64,000 nucleotides of DNA, taken from positions 124,001 through 188,000 of the forward strand of contig NZ_APHJ01000023.1 in assembly GCF_000403785.1 (NCBI RefSeq), given 5' to 3'. A program made the translations under genes and the position numbers. Below the pieces are notes generated by a model that was not told the origin of the DNA, did not search any database, and saw only the letters and a list, made by a program, of their open reading frames with translations. Positions 17,894-26,468 of the stretch are shown here, piece after piece (position 1 is the stretch's first letter; the number at the start of each line of letters is the position of its first letter). The stretch comes from Gillisia sp. CAL575. GTDB lineage: Bacteria > Bacteroidota > Bacteroidia > Flavobacteriales > Flavobacteriaceae.

Positions 17894-20892
17894 TGAAAGA
17901 TCTTCATTCTAAATATAAATTTCCACTTTTAGCAATCGCAATCTTATTGATAGCAGGTGGAATTTTTTCTTATTCAAATTTAAAAACCGGACTTTTTCCA
18001 GACATCACTTTTCCAAAGATTAAGGTAATTGCAGATGCAGGACAACAACCTGTAGATAAAATGCTGACTACAGTGACTATTCCGCTGGAAAACATAATTC
18101 GTCGGACAGAAGGTTTGCAATATATAAGAAGTACTACCAGCAGAGGAAGCTGTGAGATTTCTGTTTTTTTAGATTGGAATACCGATATAAATACCGCGAA
18201 AGCCCAAATAGAATCTTTTATAAATCAATCTCAAGGGAGCATTCTGCCAAACACTGTGTTTTCAGTTGAAAAAATGAATCCTTCTATTTTACCTATAATG
18301 GGATATTCTTTGGAAGGTGAAAACCTTTCTCAAGTAGATCTTAAGAAAATAGCGAAATATCAAATTAAACCCTATTTGGCGGCAACACCTGGAGTTTCTG
18401 ATATTGCTGTAATAGGAGGAAAGGATAAGGAATATCAAATTGTTTTAAAACCAGACATTATTAAATCTCTGGGTATCTCCATTACAACTATTCAGGATGC
18501 CATAGTGAATTCCAATGTTTTACAGTCTAATGGTTATATAACAGATTATAACCGCATGTACCTAACCTTAACCGATAATGCTGTTGACGATCTGGAAGAC
18601 CTTCAATCTTTGGTCATTATTAATAGTCCCAATAGATTAATACGATTAAAAGATGTTGCAGATATTAAAATAAGTGAGGTCAAGGAATATGTGAAAATTC
18701 TGGCGAATGGTAAAAATGTACCCATTATTGCTATTATAAAACAACCTAATGCAAACCTAATAGATGTAAATACAAATATTGAAAAAAAAGTTGCTGAACT
18801 ATCCAAATTATTGCCCCAAGGTGTTGTTCTAAAACCATATTATAAACAAGCAGATTTTGTAAATACGAGTATTAAAAGTATTCAGGATGTTCTACTTATT
18901 GGATTGGTTTTAGCATTATTAGTAGTGATCATTTTTCTAAGGTCATTTTCGGCTAGTTTGGTGGTTTTGTTCACTATTCCAGTTTCACTTGCTCTTACCT
19001 TGATTATTTTAGATGCGGTAAACTATACGTTTAATATAATGACACTGGGTGCAGTTGCTGCTGCAATAGGGCTCATGATAGATGATGTGGTTATTATTAT
19101 AGAACAAATTCATAAACTGAGAGAAGAAAATCCAGAGCAACCAATTTCCTGGGTGGCACATGAAGCTATTCAACATCTTTTTCCAGCCATGTTAGGATCT
19201 TCCTTAAGTACATTGGTAATTTTTATTCCTTTTGTTTTAATGACGGGAGTTGCTGGAGCCTATTTCCAGGTGATGGCGTTTAGTATGATTATCGCCTTAG
19301 CTTCTTCATTTGTAGTCACATGGCTAATAGTACCTGTGTTTTCAATTTTATTTGCGGGAAAAAAGTCGAAAGCAAGGAAACACGAAGCAAAAACTAAGTG
19401 GATACACAGTGTTTTAAGCAAGCCTATAATTGGAATCACTTTTCTAATTATTTGTGTTGTGATCTTAGCGATCATTCCTTCAAATTTGCCCTCAGGATTT
19501 TTACCAGAAATGGATGAAGGAAGTATTGTTTTAGATTATAATAGCCCTGCAGGAACCACTTTGGAAGAAACCGATAGAATGCTGCAAATATTAAATGGGA
19601 TCTTGAACACACAACCAGAAGTAGAAGCATATTCAGCCAGACTTGGTACTCAAATGGGATTTTTTATTACTGAACCTAATCGCGGAGATTATCTAATTAA
19701 ACTGAAGGATAAAAGAAATGCTAGCACAGATGAAGTTTCAGACGAAATACGTAAAAGAGTTGAAGCTGCTGTGCCCCAACTAACTGTAGATTTTGGGCAA
19801 GTAATTGGAGATATGTTGGGTGATCTTATGAGTTCTGTACAACCTATTGAAGTGAAAGTCTTTGGAAGTGACGTAAAAAAAATTGAAGCTATTTCACAGC
19901 AAGTTGCTGCAGAAATCGAAAAAGTTAATGGAACTGCAGATGTTTTTGATGGAATTGTGGTAGCGGGTCCTACGTTGTCTATCATTCCAAATGTTCCGAT
20001 TTTAGCTCAGTATGGCATGACTCCAGCAGATTTCCAACTTCAGCTTCAAACCCAAATAGAAGGTACAGTTGTTAGTACAATGTTAGATAGGGAGCAAATT
20101 GTGGATATTAGACTAATTTATCCAGATGCTTATAAAACATCTATCGCAGACATTAAAAATACGGCAATCCTTTTGCCAAATGGGTCCAGCGTTCCAATAA
20201 ATAATGTTGCAAGTATTGAGGTTGGTAAAGGCGTAGCAGAAATCAATCGAGAAAATCAAAAATCAATGGGAGTTGTAACTGCACGTTTGGATAATCGTGA
20301 TCTGGGTTCCACCTTAAAAGAAATTCAGTCTACACTTTCTAAAAATGTGAGTTTGCAGTCTGGATACACCATAGAATATGGTGGCGCTTATCAAGAACAA
20401 CAAAAGGCTTTTAGAGAATTAATGATGATCCTCGTATCTGCCATTCTATTGGTGTTTATTGTTATCTTATTTTTATTCAGAAGAATTAAAATTGCATTAG
20501 CTATTATAAGTATCGCCATTTTAGGAGTTGCGGGATGCTTATTGAGTTTGTATTTAACAGGAACTCCATTAAATGTTGGAAGTTATACCGGTATTATAAT
20601 GATTGTTGGGATTATAGGGGAAAATGCCATTTTTACTTATAGACAATATCAGGATAGTAATATAAATTTTTCACATCTTGAAAAGATAGAATATGCTATT
20701 GCAGCAAGGTTAAGACCTAAATTAATGACCGCATTTGCTGCAATTATGGCTTTAACTCCATTAGCACTGGGAATTGGAGCAGGAGCACAGCTGCATCAGC
20801 CTTTAGCCATCGCGGTAATTGGGGGATTGGTGTTTGCCTTACCTTTACTATTAATTGTACTGCCTACAATCTTAAAGCTTATCAAAGAATAA
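17893..20892 (+). CDS. RND-family efflux transporter, inner membrane subunit
   Basis: 999 residues, 12 membrane helices in two repeats with large periplasmic loops after TM1 and TM7. The proton-relay acidic pair in TM4 is D397-D398 in GLMIDDVVIII. TM1 is followed by NLKTGLFPDITFPKIKV and the second half has SGFLPEMDEGSIVLDY, patterns nearer the CzcA/CusA and multi-substrate MdtB-like branch than AcrB. Substrate cannot be assigned: no methionine-rich metal relay is obvious. It forms a tripartite pump with the two preceding genes. The two-component pair downstream at 21695 and 22371 probably controls it. Confidence 0.9.
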   Translation: MKDLHSKYKFPLLAIAILLIAGGIFSYSNLKTGLFPDITFPKIKVIADAGQQPVDKMLTTVTIPLENIIRRTEGLQYIRSTTSRGSCEISVFLDWNTDINTAKAQIESFINQSQGSILPNTVFSVEKMNPSILPIMGYSLEGENLSQVDLKKIAKYQIKPYLAATPGVSDIAVIGGKDKEYQIVLKPDIIKSLGISITTIQDAIVNSNVLQSNGYITDYNRMYLTLTDNAVDDLEDLQSLVIINSPNRLIRLKDVADIKISEVKEYVKILANGKNVPIIAIIKQPNANLIDVNTNIEKKVAELSKLLPQGVVLKPYYKQADFVNTSIKSIQDVLLIGLVLALLVVIIFLRSFSASLVVLFTIPVSLALTLIILDAVNYTFNIMTLGAVAAAIGLMIDDVVIIIEQIHKLREENPEQPISWVAHEAIQHLFPAMLGSSLSTLVIFIPFVLMTGVAGAYFQVMAFSMIIALASSFVVTWLIVPVFSILFAGKKSKARKHEAKTKWIHSVLSKPIIGITFLIICVVILAIIPSNLPSGFLPEMDEGSIVLDYNSPAGTTLEETDRMLQILNGILNTQPEVEAYSARLGTQMGFFITEPNRGDYLIKLKDKRNASTDEVSDEIRKRVEAAVPQLTVDFGQVIGDMLGDLMSSVQPIEVKVFGSDVKKIEAISQQVAAEIEKVNGTADVFDGIVVAGPTLSIIPNVPILAQYGMTPADFQLQLQTQIEGTVVSTMLDREQIVDIRLIYPDAYKTSIADIKNTAILLPNGSSVPINNVASIEVGKGVAEINRENQKSMGVVTARLDNRDLGSTLKEIQSTLSKNVSLQSGYTIEYGGAYQEQQKAFRELMMILVSAILLVFIVILFLFRRIKIALAIISIAILGVAGCLLSLYLTGTPLNVGSYTGIIMIVGIIGENAIFTYRQYQDSNINFSHLEKIEYAIAARLRPKLMTAFAAIMALTPLALGIGAGAQLHQPLAIAVIGGLVFALPLLLIVLPTILKLIKE

Positions 20893-20946
20893 ATTAAAGG
20901 CTTAATAAATACATTATTAAAGGAATCTCATTTTAAATTAAGAAAT

Positions 20947-21642
20947 ATGGAAACGTTTAAAAGTAATATTTCAAATTTAGATTTTCCCGTAAGTGAAAAA
21001 ATTACAGGAAATACAATACGCAAGACTATTTTTGATTTTATAAAATTAGAGCATCCTAAATTTGCCAGAACCCAGCTACTATCTGTTTCTGAATTAAATA
21101 GATACCGCCAAAAATATTTAGAAAATGTTTTATTAAAAGAAGCTGGGGAATTATCTACGTTGGAGACAGATGTATTACAAAGTATAGAAAATCAGGAATT
21201 AATCACTGCTAATCTTTTAGACGATACTAATGTCCAAAACACGTATGGCCAGCGACTAGCAGATAAAGTGGCAACTTTTGGCGGGAGTTGGAGATTCATC
21301 ATGATTTTTGGGGTTTTTATTTTAATATGGATGATCATTAATATCATTTTTTTAGCCACAAAAGCTTTTGATCCTTATCCCTTCATTCTCTTAAATCTTA
21401 TTTTGTCTTGCTTGGCAGCATTGCAAGCACCAGTAATAATGATGAGTCAAAATAGACAAGAAGAAAAAGATAGAGAACGTGCCAAACAAGATTATATGAT
21501 TAATTTAAAGGCAGAACTAGAAATAAGAACTTTGCATGAAAAAATAGATCATTTAATAATTCATCAACAACAAGAATTATTGAATATACAGCAAATACAA
21601 GTGGAGATGATGGAGGATATATTGAAAAAGTTTAAAGAGTAA
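20947..21642 (+). CDS. DUF1003 membrane protein
   Basis: 231 residues. The central part QRLADKVATFGGSWRFIMIF, two membrane helices (FILIWMIINIIFLA and FILLNLILSCLAALQAPVIMM) and the conserved MSQNRQEEKDRERAKQDY define DUF1003. The N-terminal 90 residues are soluble and the C-terminal 50 are an amphipathic coiled coil. Function is unknown for the family. It lies 54 bp after the RND gene in the same direction, and 52 bp before the response regulator, so it may belong to the same transcript. Confidence 0.85.
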   Translation: METFKSNISNLDFPVSEKITGNTIRKTIFDFIKLEHPKFARTQLLSVSELNRYRQKYLENVLLKEAGELSTLETDVLQSIENQELITANLLDDTNVQNTYGQRLADKVATFGGSWRFIMIFGVFILIWMIINIIFLATKAFDPYPFILLNLILSCLAALQAPVIMMSQNRQEEKDRERAKQDYMINLKAELEIRTLHEKIDHLIIHQQQELLNIQQIQVEMMEDILKKFKE

Positions 21643-21644
21643 TT

Positions 21645-21662
21645 TTTAGATTGAATTTAAAC
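21645..21662 (+). promoter_or_regulatory. possible autoregulatory box ahead of the response regulator
   Basis: TTTAGATTGAA followed by TTTAAAC gives TTTA at 21645 and 21656, 11 bp apart, in the 52-bp gap before the regulator gene. The second half is weak and no good -7 element stands at the spacing seen in the other boxes. Confidence 0.22.
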
Positions 21663-21694
21663 TTATAGTTAACTAATTAATAAAAAAACCAATC

Positions 21695-22369
21695 ATGAAA
21701 TTTTTGATAGCTGAGGACGAATTGGATCTGCAACAATCCATAGTAACTTATTTAGAAAAGGATGCGAATATTTGTGAAGTAGCTTCAGACTTTCATGAGG
21801 CTTTAGAGAAAGTGGAACTTTATGATTATGATGTAATAATATTAGATATTAATCTAATTACAGGAAGTGGCTTAGAAGTATTAAAAGCTTTAAAGAAGGG
21901 AAAGAAGAGTGCTGGAGTAATTATAATTTCAGCTAACAATTCCTTAGACGATAAATTAGAAGGTTTAGATCTTGGTGCAGATGATTATCTTACTAAGCCT
22001 TTTCATTTAGCCGAATTAAATTCTAGGATCAAGGCGGTATTGAGAAGAGGGAAATTTGGTGGGGATGAAACAATTGAATTCAATGAAATTAAAATAAATA
22101 CAAAATCACGAACAGCCTATATAGATGATGTGCCTCTTACACTTACCAGAAAAGAATATGATCTATTGGTGTTTTTTGTAACCAACCAAGGAAGAGTACT
22201 TTCAAAGGAAATAATAGCAGAGCATCTTTGGGGAGATGACAGTGACCTTATAGATAATTTTGATTTTATTTATGTACATATTAATAATCTTCGTAAAAAA
22301 ATGACAGGGGAAACTTCAAAATATATTAAGACAGCATATGGGAGCGGTTATAAATTTATAAATCACTAG
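21695..22369 (+). CDS. OmpR/PhoB-family response regulator
   Basis: 224 residues. Receiver (1-115) with acidic pocket E7-D8, phospho-acceptor D51 in VIILDINLITGSGL, and LTKPFH carrying the conserved Lys. A winged-helix DNA-binding domain (about 125-222) has LTRKEYDLLVFFVTNQGRVLSKE and YVHINNLRKKM...YGSGYKF, the OmpR recognition region. Its gene is followed after 1 bp by the sensor kinase. Regulators of this family bind direct repeats spaced about 11 bp, and such TTTAGATT-type repeats occur before three nearby transcription units, so those are reasonable candidate targets. Confidence 0.92.
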   Translation: MKFLIAEDELDLQQSIVTYLEKDANICEVASDFHEALEKVELYDYDVIILDINLITGSGLEVLKALKKGKKSAGVIIISANNSLDDKLEGLDLGADDYLTKPFHLAELNSRIKAVLRRGKFGGDETIEFNEIKINTKSRTAYIDDVPLTLTRKEYDLLVFFVTNQGRVLSKEIIAEHLWGDDSDLIDNFDFIYVHINNLRKKMTGETSKYIKTAYGSGYKFINH

Positions 22370-22370
22370 T

Positions 22371-23627
22371 TTGTCCAAACAGCAAAAACCAGTTAAGCTT
22401 TTAAGAAAAGCATCTAAAATATTTCTTTTTATAAGCGGTATTTTGATGATAGTTAGTACAGTAGCTTTATATTTTTACACTAAAAATTTATTGCAAGATG
22501 AAGTAGAAGAAGAACTTTTTTCTACTGAAGCTAGAATAGAGAGTTCGCTTAAAGAAAATAACCAAGCCTTTTCTTTACCACCTGTTATTGAAGTTGTGGA
22601 AATTTTAGATTTGAAAACGGAGTTTCTAAAAGACACTTTGATTTTTGACCCTTCTCAAAATGAAGATGAGGTTTTCAGAGAACTCTCAACTTTTAAGATA
22701 ATAAATGGAAAGAACTATAGGATAACTGTTAGGAATCTGGTTGTGGAATCTAAGGATATACTTATTGCTATTGTTATATCTTATTTTATTATAATTCTTC
22801 TTACCTTATTATTTCTGTTCTATTTTAATGTTGAAGGCAACCGGAAATTATGGATTCCTTTTTTTGAAAACCTCGAAGCAATGAAAGTTTTTTCAGTTAA
22901 GTCTGAAAATCCAATTGAATTGGTAGAGAGCAATATTCTAGAGTTTCAGGAATTAAGTACAGAAATTTCTATACTCACAAATCAGGTTCGAGACGATTAT
23001 CAAAATCTAAAACAATTTACAGAAGATGTTTCCCATGAGTTGCAAACTCCTTTAGCCATCATGCAAGCTAAAATTGAGAACATCATTAATACCAATGCAA
23101 TAGACGAAAATCAATATCTATTATTTTCTTCTTTACAGCAAGATATACAAAGGCTTAAGCAACTTAATAAACGATTAATTTTACTTACTAAAATTGAAAA
23201 TAATTTATTTGTCAATATAGCTGAAATAGATATTTCCAAACGTATTGAGAAGACTGCTTTTAATTTTAGAGAACTATTTAATGTTGATATTATCTTTGAT
23301 GAAAGTCAAAGCTTAAATGTTTCTATGGATCCTTATCTGGCTGAGGTGCTTTGTAATAATTTAATTTCTAATGCTGTTAAACATAGTTCAAAACAAGAGA
23401 GTATTTTAGTTGCATGTACTCAAAATTCCCTAATTATTTCCAATTTGGGAGAAGAACCAATTGAGAATCCGGAAAAATTATTTAATAGATTTTATAGAGA
23501 ATCTAAAAGTAACCAGTCTACAGGTCTTGGATTAGCAATCGTGAAAAGGATATGTGATTTGTATGAATTTAAAGTCGATTATCAATTTCAAGATAGTAGA
23601 CATCTGTTTAGTATAATTTTTAAATAG
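22371..23627 (+). CDS. membrane sensor histidine kinase
   Basis: 418 residues starting at a TTG one base after the regulator stop. The first possible ATG would remove most of the N-terminal membrane helix (KIFLFISGILMIVSTVALYFY), which is why TTG is preferred. A periplasmic loop of about 85 residues and a second helix (IVISYFIIILLTLLFLFYF) follow. H222 lies in VSHELQTPLAIM, the N-box is LCNNLISNAVKHS, and STGLGLAIVKRICDLY is the G2 box. The G1 box is degenerate (IISNLGEEPIE, no clear DxGxG), as seen in some Bacteroidetes kinases. It pairs with the regulator at 21695. The signal may be envelope stress or efflux substrates, by context only. Confidence 0.9.
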   Translation: MSKQQKPVKLLRKASKIFLFISGILMIVSTVALYFYTKNLLQDEVEEELFSTEARIESSLKENNQAFSLPPVIEVVEILDLKTEFLKDTLIFDPSQNEDEVFRELSTFKIINGKNYRITVRNLVVESKDILIAIVISYFIIILLTLLFLFYFNVEGNRKLWIPFFENLEAMKVFSVKSENPIELVESNILEFQELSTEISILTNQVRDDYQNLKQFTEDVSHELQTPLAIMQAKIENIINTNAIDENQYLLFSSLQQDIQRLKQLNKRLILLTKIENNLFVNIAEIDISKRIEKTAFNFRELFNVDIIFDESQSLNVSMDPYLAEVLCNNLISNAVKHSSKQESILVACTQNSLIISNLGEEPIENPEKLFNRFYRESKSNQSTGLGLAIVKRICDLYEFKVDYQFQDSRHLFSIIFK

Positions 23628-23636
23628 TAGATTAAA

Positions 23637-23681
23637 TTTAGAATTGCTTTAATCTGTCTTTAGATTTCAACTTTACTTTTA
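23637..23681 (+). promoter_or_regulatory. triple 11-bp repeat box and promoter of the PepSY-like gene
   Basis: TTTA starts at 23637, 23648 and 23659, giving three consecutive 11-bp units (TTTAGAATTGC, TTTAATCTGTC, TTTAGATTTCA). The last unit begins 15 bp before TACTTTTA (23674-23681), a near match to TAnnTTTG. The start codon is at 23710, so the leader would be about 20 bases. This fits a phosphorylated OmpR-type activator bound over the -33 region. Confidence 0.45.
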
Positions 23682-23709
23682 TACCAGTTATAAATTTAAA
23701 ATCGATAGT

Positions 23710-24162
23710 ATGAAAATTATGAAAGGATTTTTCAGCGTTTTGCTAAGCATAGGTTTATTTTCTTTTTCAGCCGGTTTAGGAGATAAAGCACCTCAAAAAG
23801 TAAAAGAGGCATTTCAGAAAAAATTCCCTACAGTTTCTTCTGTAGAATGGGAAAAAGAATCTGAAACCGAATGGGAAGCAGAATTTAAAATTGATAAAAT
23901 TAAGTATTCTGCCAATTTTTCAGAAAATGGAACTTGGATAGAGACAGAGCACGAAGTTCGCAAAAAAGATATTCCTAAGAATGTGTATAATTCTTTAATG
24001 ATTGAATTTCCTGGTTATGAGATAGAGGGAGTTGAAATTTCTGAAACAAAAGATGGAAGTTTTTATGAATTTGAAATAGAAAGAAAGAAAATAACGATGG
24101 AAGTAGTAATAGGTAAGGATGCAAAAATTATTAAAAAGACCAAAGTCGACGAAAGGGATTAG
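23710..24162 (+). CDS. PepSY-like periplasmic protein
   Basis: 150 residues. Signal peptide of about 23 residues (KGFFSVLLSIGLFSFSAG). Two PepSY-like units follow: VKEAFQKKFPTVSSVEWEKE...WEAEFKI and VYNSLMIEFPGYEIEGVEI...FYEFEIE, each the pattern of alpha helix plus beta strands with a conserved W/E-rich strand. Small proteins of this type in Bacteroidetes are secreted and often regulated by a neighbouring two-component system. Their role is thought to be ligand or protease modulation, but no activity is established. It starts 82 bp after the kinase gene, behind three regulator-box repeats, so it is likely an output gene of the pair at 21695-23627. Confidence 0.78.
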   Translation: MKIMKGFFSVLLSIGLFSFSAGLGDKAPQKVKEAFQKKFPTVSSVEWEKESETEWEAEFKIDKIKYSANFSENGTWIETEHEVRKKDIPKNVYNSLMIEFPGYEIEGVEISETKDGSFYEFEIERKKITMEVVIGKDAKIIKKTKVDERD

Positions 24163-24189
24163 TTTAATTAATAGTTTTGATTTTATAAA

Positions 24190-24215
24190 GCCGCGGAAAT
24201 GTGAATAACCACGGC
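24190..24215 (+). other. GC-rich imperfect hairpin between PepSY and PAP2 genes
   Basis: GCCGCGG (24190-24196) pairs with CCACGGC (24209-24215) with one mismatch. It stands out in AT-rich surroundings, 28 bp after the PepSY stop. Only ATTTACATTT follows, so it is at most a weak terminator. Confidence 0.3.
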
Positions 24216-24242
24216 ATTTACATTTAAACAATTAGTGTTGTC

Positions 24243-24791
24243 ATGATAAAATCTAATAATACAGTTTACCTATTCTTAATTCTTTTATTGCTTTGGTGTT
24301 CTATTAGTAATGCTCAGAATAAAAACATTGAAACAGCCGGTGATATCTTCCTATTTGCTGTTCCAGCTGTTAGCTTAGGAACAACTTTAGTTCTTAAAGA
24401 TAAGGCTGGGTCTTGGCAATTTGCTAAGGCATTTTTAACTAATGCAGCGGTTACCTACGGCCTAAAAGTGGCATTAAATAAACCTAGACCATACAATAAT
24501 GGAGATAATGCATTTCCATCTGGTCATACTTCTATAACTTTTCAAGGAGCTTCATTTATCCATAGAAGATATGGTTTCAAATATAGTGTACCGGTATATC
24601 TTGTAGCTGGATTTACAGCATTTAGTAGAATAGATGCCCAAAAGCACGATGGCTGGGATTTATTGGCAGGAGCGGTAGTTGGAATTGGCAGCACTTATAT
24701 ATTTACCACACCTTATCAACAAGAGCATATGGAGTTAACTATGAGTTCTGCGAATGGAGAATATCTTTTAGGGTTTATGTATAAATTTTAG
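24243..24791 (+). CDS. PAP2-family phosphatase
   Basis: 182 residues with an N-terminal signal or anchor helix (VYLFLILLLLWCSISNAQ) and further hydrophobic segments. The three PAP2 phosphatase motifs are complete: KVALNKPRP (KxxxxxxRP), PSGHT and SRIDAQKHDGWD (SRxxxxxHxxxD). The family removes phosphate from lipid phosphates such as undecaprenyl pyrophosphate, phosphatidylglycerol phosphate or lipid A. Active site is predicted on the periplasmic side. No neighbouring gene fixes the substrate, though the lipid A set at 10-13 kb makes lipid A or carrier lipid reasonable. Confidence 0.88.
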   Translation: MIKSNNTVYLFLILLLLWCSISNAQNKNIETAGDIFLFAVPAVSLGTTLVLKDKAGSWQFAKAFLTNAAVTYGLKVALNKPRPYNNGDNAFPSGHTSITFQGASFIHRRYGFKYSVPVYLVAGFTAFSRIDAQKHDGWDLLAGAVVGIGSTYIFTTPYQQEHMELTMSSANGEYLLGFMYKF

Positions 24792-24805
24792 TAAAATTTA
24801 AATCT

Positions 24806-25405
24806 GTGATATCTTATATACACAATGAAGCTCTGGTATTTTGCCAGACATTACTTTCCAATAGTATTTGCTCAAATTATCAATTTCATAATTTAGATCA
24901 TACCAAGGAAGTACATAAAAATGTGTTATTAATTGCTGAAGAAGAGAATATAACTTCTAATGAAAAAGAGATATTAGCAATCTCAGCACTTTTTCACGAT
25001 ACAGGCTATTCTGAAATTTATAAAGGTCATGAAAAAATTAGCATGCAAAATGCCGAAGAATTCTTAAAAAATAGAAATTTTGACAGTGACGGTATTTCTT
25101 CGGTTATAAATTGTATCGCTGCTACCAGAATGCCACAAGAGCCTCATAATATTTTAGAGAAAATCATTTGTGATGCAGATTTTGCCCACCTCGCTTCAAC
25201 CGCTTATTTACAGAAGATCGCTTTACTTAGAAAAGAGTGGAGTTACTTTTTGGGAATAAACTTCTTGGATGAAGAATGGAAAACTTTAAACATCAATTTC
25301 CTAAGCAATCACCATTACCATACGAACTTTGGAATGACGATAATGGAAAAATATAAATTAAATAACTTGCAATTATTAGAAGAAACCTTGGTATTTGAAA
25401 ATTGA
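24806..25405 (+). CDS. HD-domain metal-dependent phosphohydrolase
   Basis: 199 residues, starting at GTG 24806, 14 bp after the PAP2 stop. Metal-binding residues are visible as H in FHNLDHTKEV, HD in SALFHDTGYS, H in KGHEK and D in ICDADFAHL. The C-terminus carries FLSNHHYHTNFG, a signature shared with the second HD protein in this window (49593-50183). Proteins of this branch are small cytosolic phosphohydrolases, some acting on cyclic nucleotides. The substrate here is unknown. It converges on the methyltransferase gene with an 8-bp gap. Confidence 0.83.
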   Translation: MISYIHNEALVFCQTLLSNSICSNYQFHNLDHTKEVHKNVLLIAEEENITSNEKEILAISALFHDTGYSEIYKGHEKISMQNAEEFLKNRNFDSDGISSVINCIAATRMPQEPHNILEKIICDADFAHLASTAYLQKIALLRKEWSYFLGINFLDEEWKTLNINFLSNHHYHTNFGMTIMEKYKLNNLQLLEETLVFEN

Positions 25406-25413
25406 GATGTTAT

Positions 25414-26043
25414 TTATTGTTTTTTACTGAAAATGAAATTAATCAATCTAGGAACACTCTCGTTTTCATTTAGATCAAAGCATTCTTTAATTTGTAAAAG
25501 ATCAAAGCCATTCTGGATGGCAGCATCTGTATAATCTGTGATATGATGTGTGTAGACTTCTAATTCTTGGATAGTAGAACCATCATTAAACTTAGCCTTA
25601 CTTCCAGAATATTGTTTAAAAGGATGAAGTTCACAAATATAAAATTGTCCATTATCTTTTAAAACTTCAGATGCTTTTTTAAAAATCAAATTAAGATCTC
25701 TAATATGCTCCAGCACCAAATTACAGGTTATTAAATCTATACTATTAGGCGCAAGATTCCAATTTTGAGTGAAATCTTGTTGTTTAAAAGTGACATTTTT
25801 AGAAGAAATCTTTTGCTTTGCTATCTCCAACATTTCTTCAGAAAAATCAAAAGCGGTTAGAGAATCGCATTTTTTAATTAACCATTGGGTGTTTTTACCT
25901 GTCCCGCAGCCTAATTCTAAAATGTGACCATAGGAAGGTTTGTTAAGAATTTTTTTTGTAACTATTTCATCAAGATCACGTGTTTTATTGAGATTTGAAT
26001 CATAGGTGGCAGCCCAAATATTGTATGCTTTTTCAATACTCAT
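25414..26043 (-). CDS. class I SAM-dependent methyltransferase
   Basis: 209 residues. Motif I is HILELGCGTGKNTQWL, followed by the acidic motif II end FDFSEEMLEIAKQKI, then DLITCNLVLEHIRDL and LKDNGQFYICELHPFKQY, all standard for the methyltransferase_11/25 group. Substrate unknown. It is the last gene of a leftward run with the two membrane proteins at 26056 and 26469 (13-bp gap), so membrane-associated small molecules or lipids are possible substrates, by context only. Confidence 0.85.
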   Translation of the reverse strand: MSIEKAYNIWAATYDSNLNKTRDLDEIVTKKILNKPSYGHILELGCGTGKNTQWLIKKCDSLTAFDFSEEMLEIAKQKISSKNVTFKQQDFTQNWNLAPNSIDLITCNLVLEHIRDLNLIFKKASEVLKDNGQFYICELHPFKQYSGSKAKFNDGSTIQELEVYTHHITDYTDAAIQNGFDLLQIKECFDLNENESVPRLINFIFSKKQ

Positions 26044-26055
26044 ACTTTAATTTTA

Positions 26056-26466
26056 TTATTCCTTAGATCTTGAAATTTTTATGAATCTTTTCTGAAGAAG
26101 GCCTATTCCCATTATTACAATTACGCTTATGGAAGCGGTAATTCCTAAAGCGCCCCCAAATCCTTCAAAATAACTACCAGTATGTAAATATAGAATAGAA
26201 TACATGATTCCTGTAAATGTTAGCATCCAGTAACTATGTATAATTTTATTAGAAACCATACCTACAAATGATGCTCCCATAAACGCAACAGGTATATTAT
26301 GGGTGAGAAAAGGGGTAAGTGTATCTGGAAATAAATAAAAGAATATGCCAACGCTCAGGGATAATCCCGCAGAAGCTCTCACTGCTCCATGCTCCATTTT
26401 TGTGCTTACATAAAAGGTCAAAACGACGCCTATAATAGAGATTATGCTTATTAATATATTTTCCAT
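26056..26466 (-). CDS. small polytopic membrane protein, paralogue of its upstream neighbour
   Basis: 136 residues, four predicted membrane helices, basic C-terminus. I do not recognise a named family. The central part IPVAFMGASFVGM...GIMYSILYL...FEGFGGALGITA aligns without gaps worth noting to IPPAIYCGTFVGM...GFVAGILYV...FVGVGGKLGTVA in the protein encoded just upstream (26469-27026). The stop of the upstream gene and this start are 2 bp apart, so the two probably form a heteromeric membrane complex or a split transporter. Confidence 0.65.
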   Translation of the reverse strand: MENILISIISIIGVVLTFYVSTKMEHGAVRASAGLSLSVGIFFYLFPDTLTPFLTHNIPVAFMGASFVGMVSNKIIHSYWMLTFTGIMYSILYLHTGSYFEGFGGALGITASISVIVIMGIGLLQKRFIKISRSKE

Positions 26467-26468
26467 TT

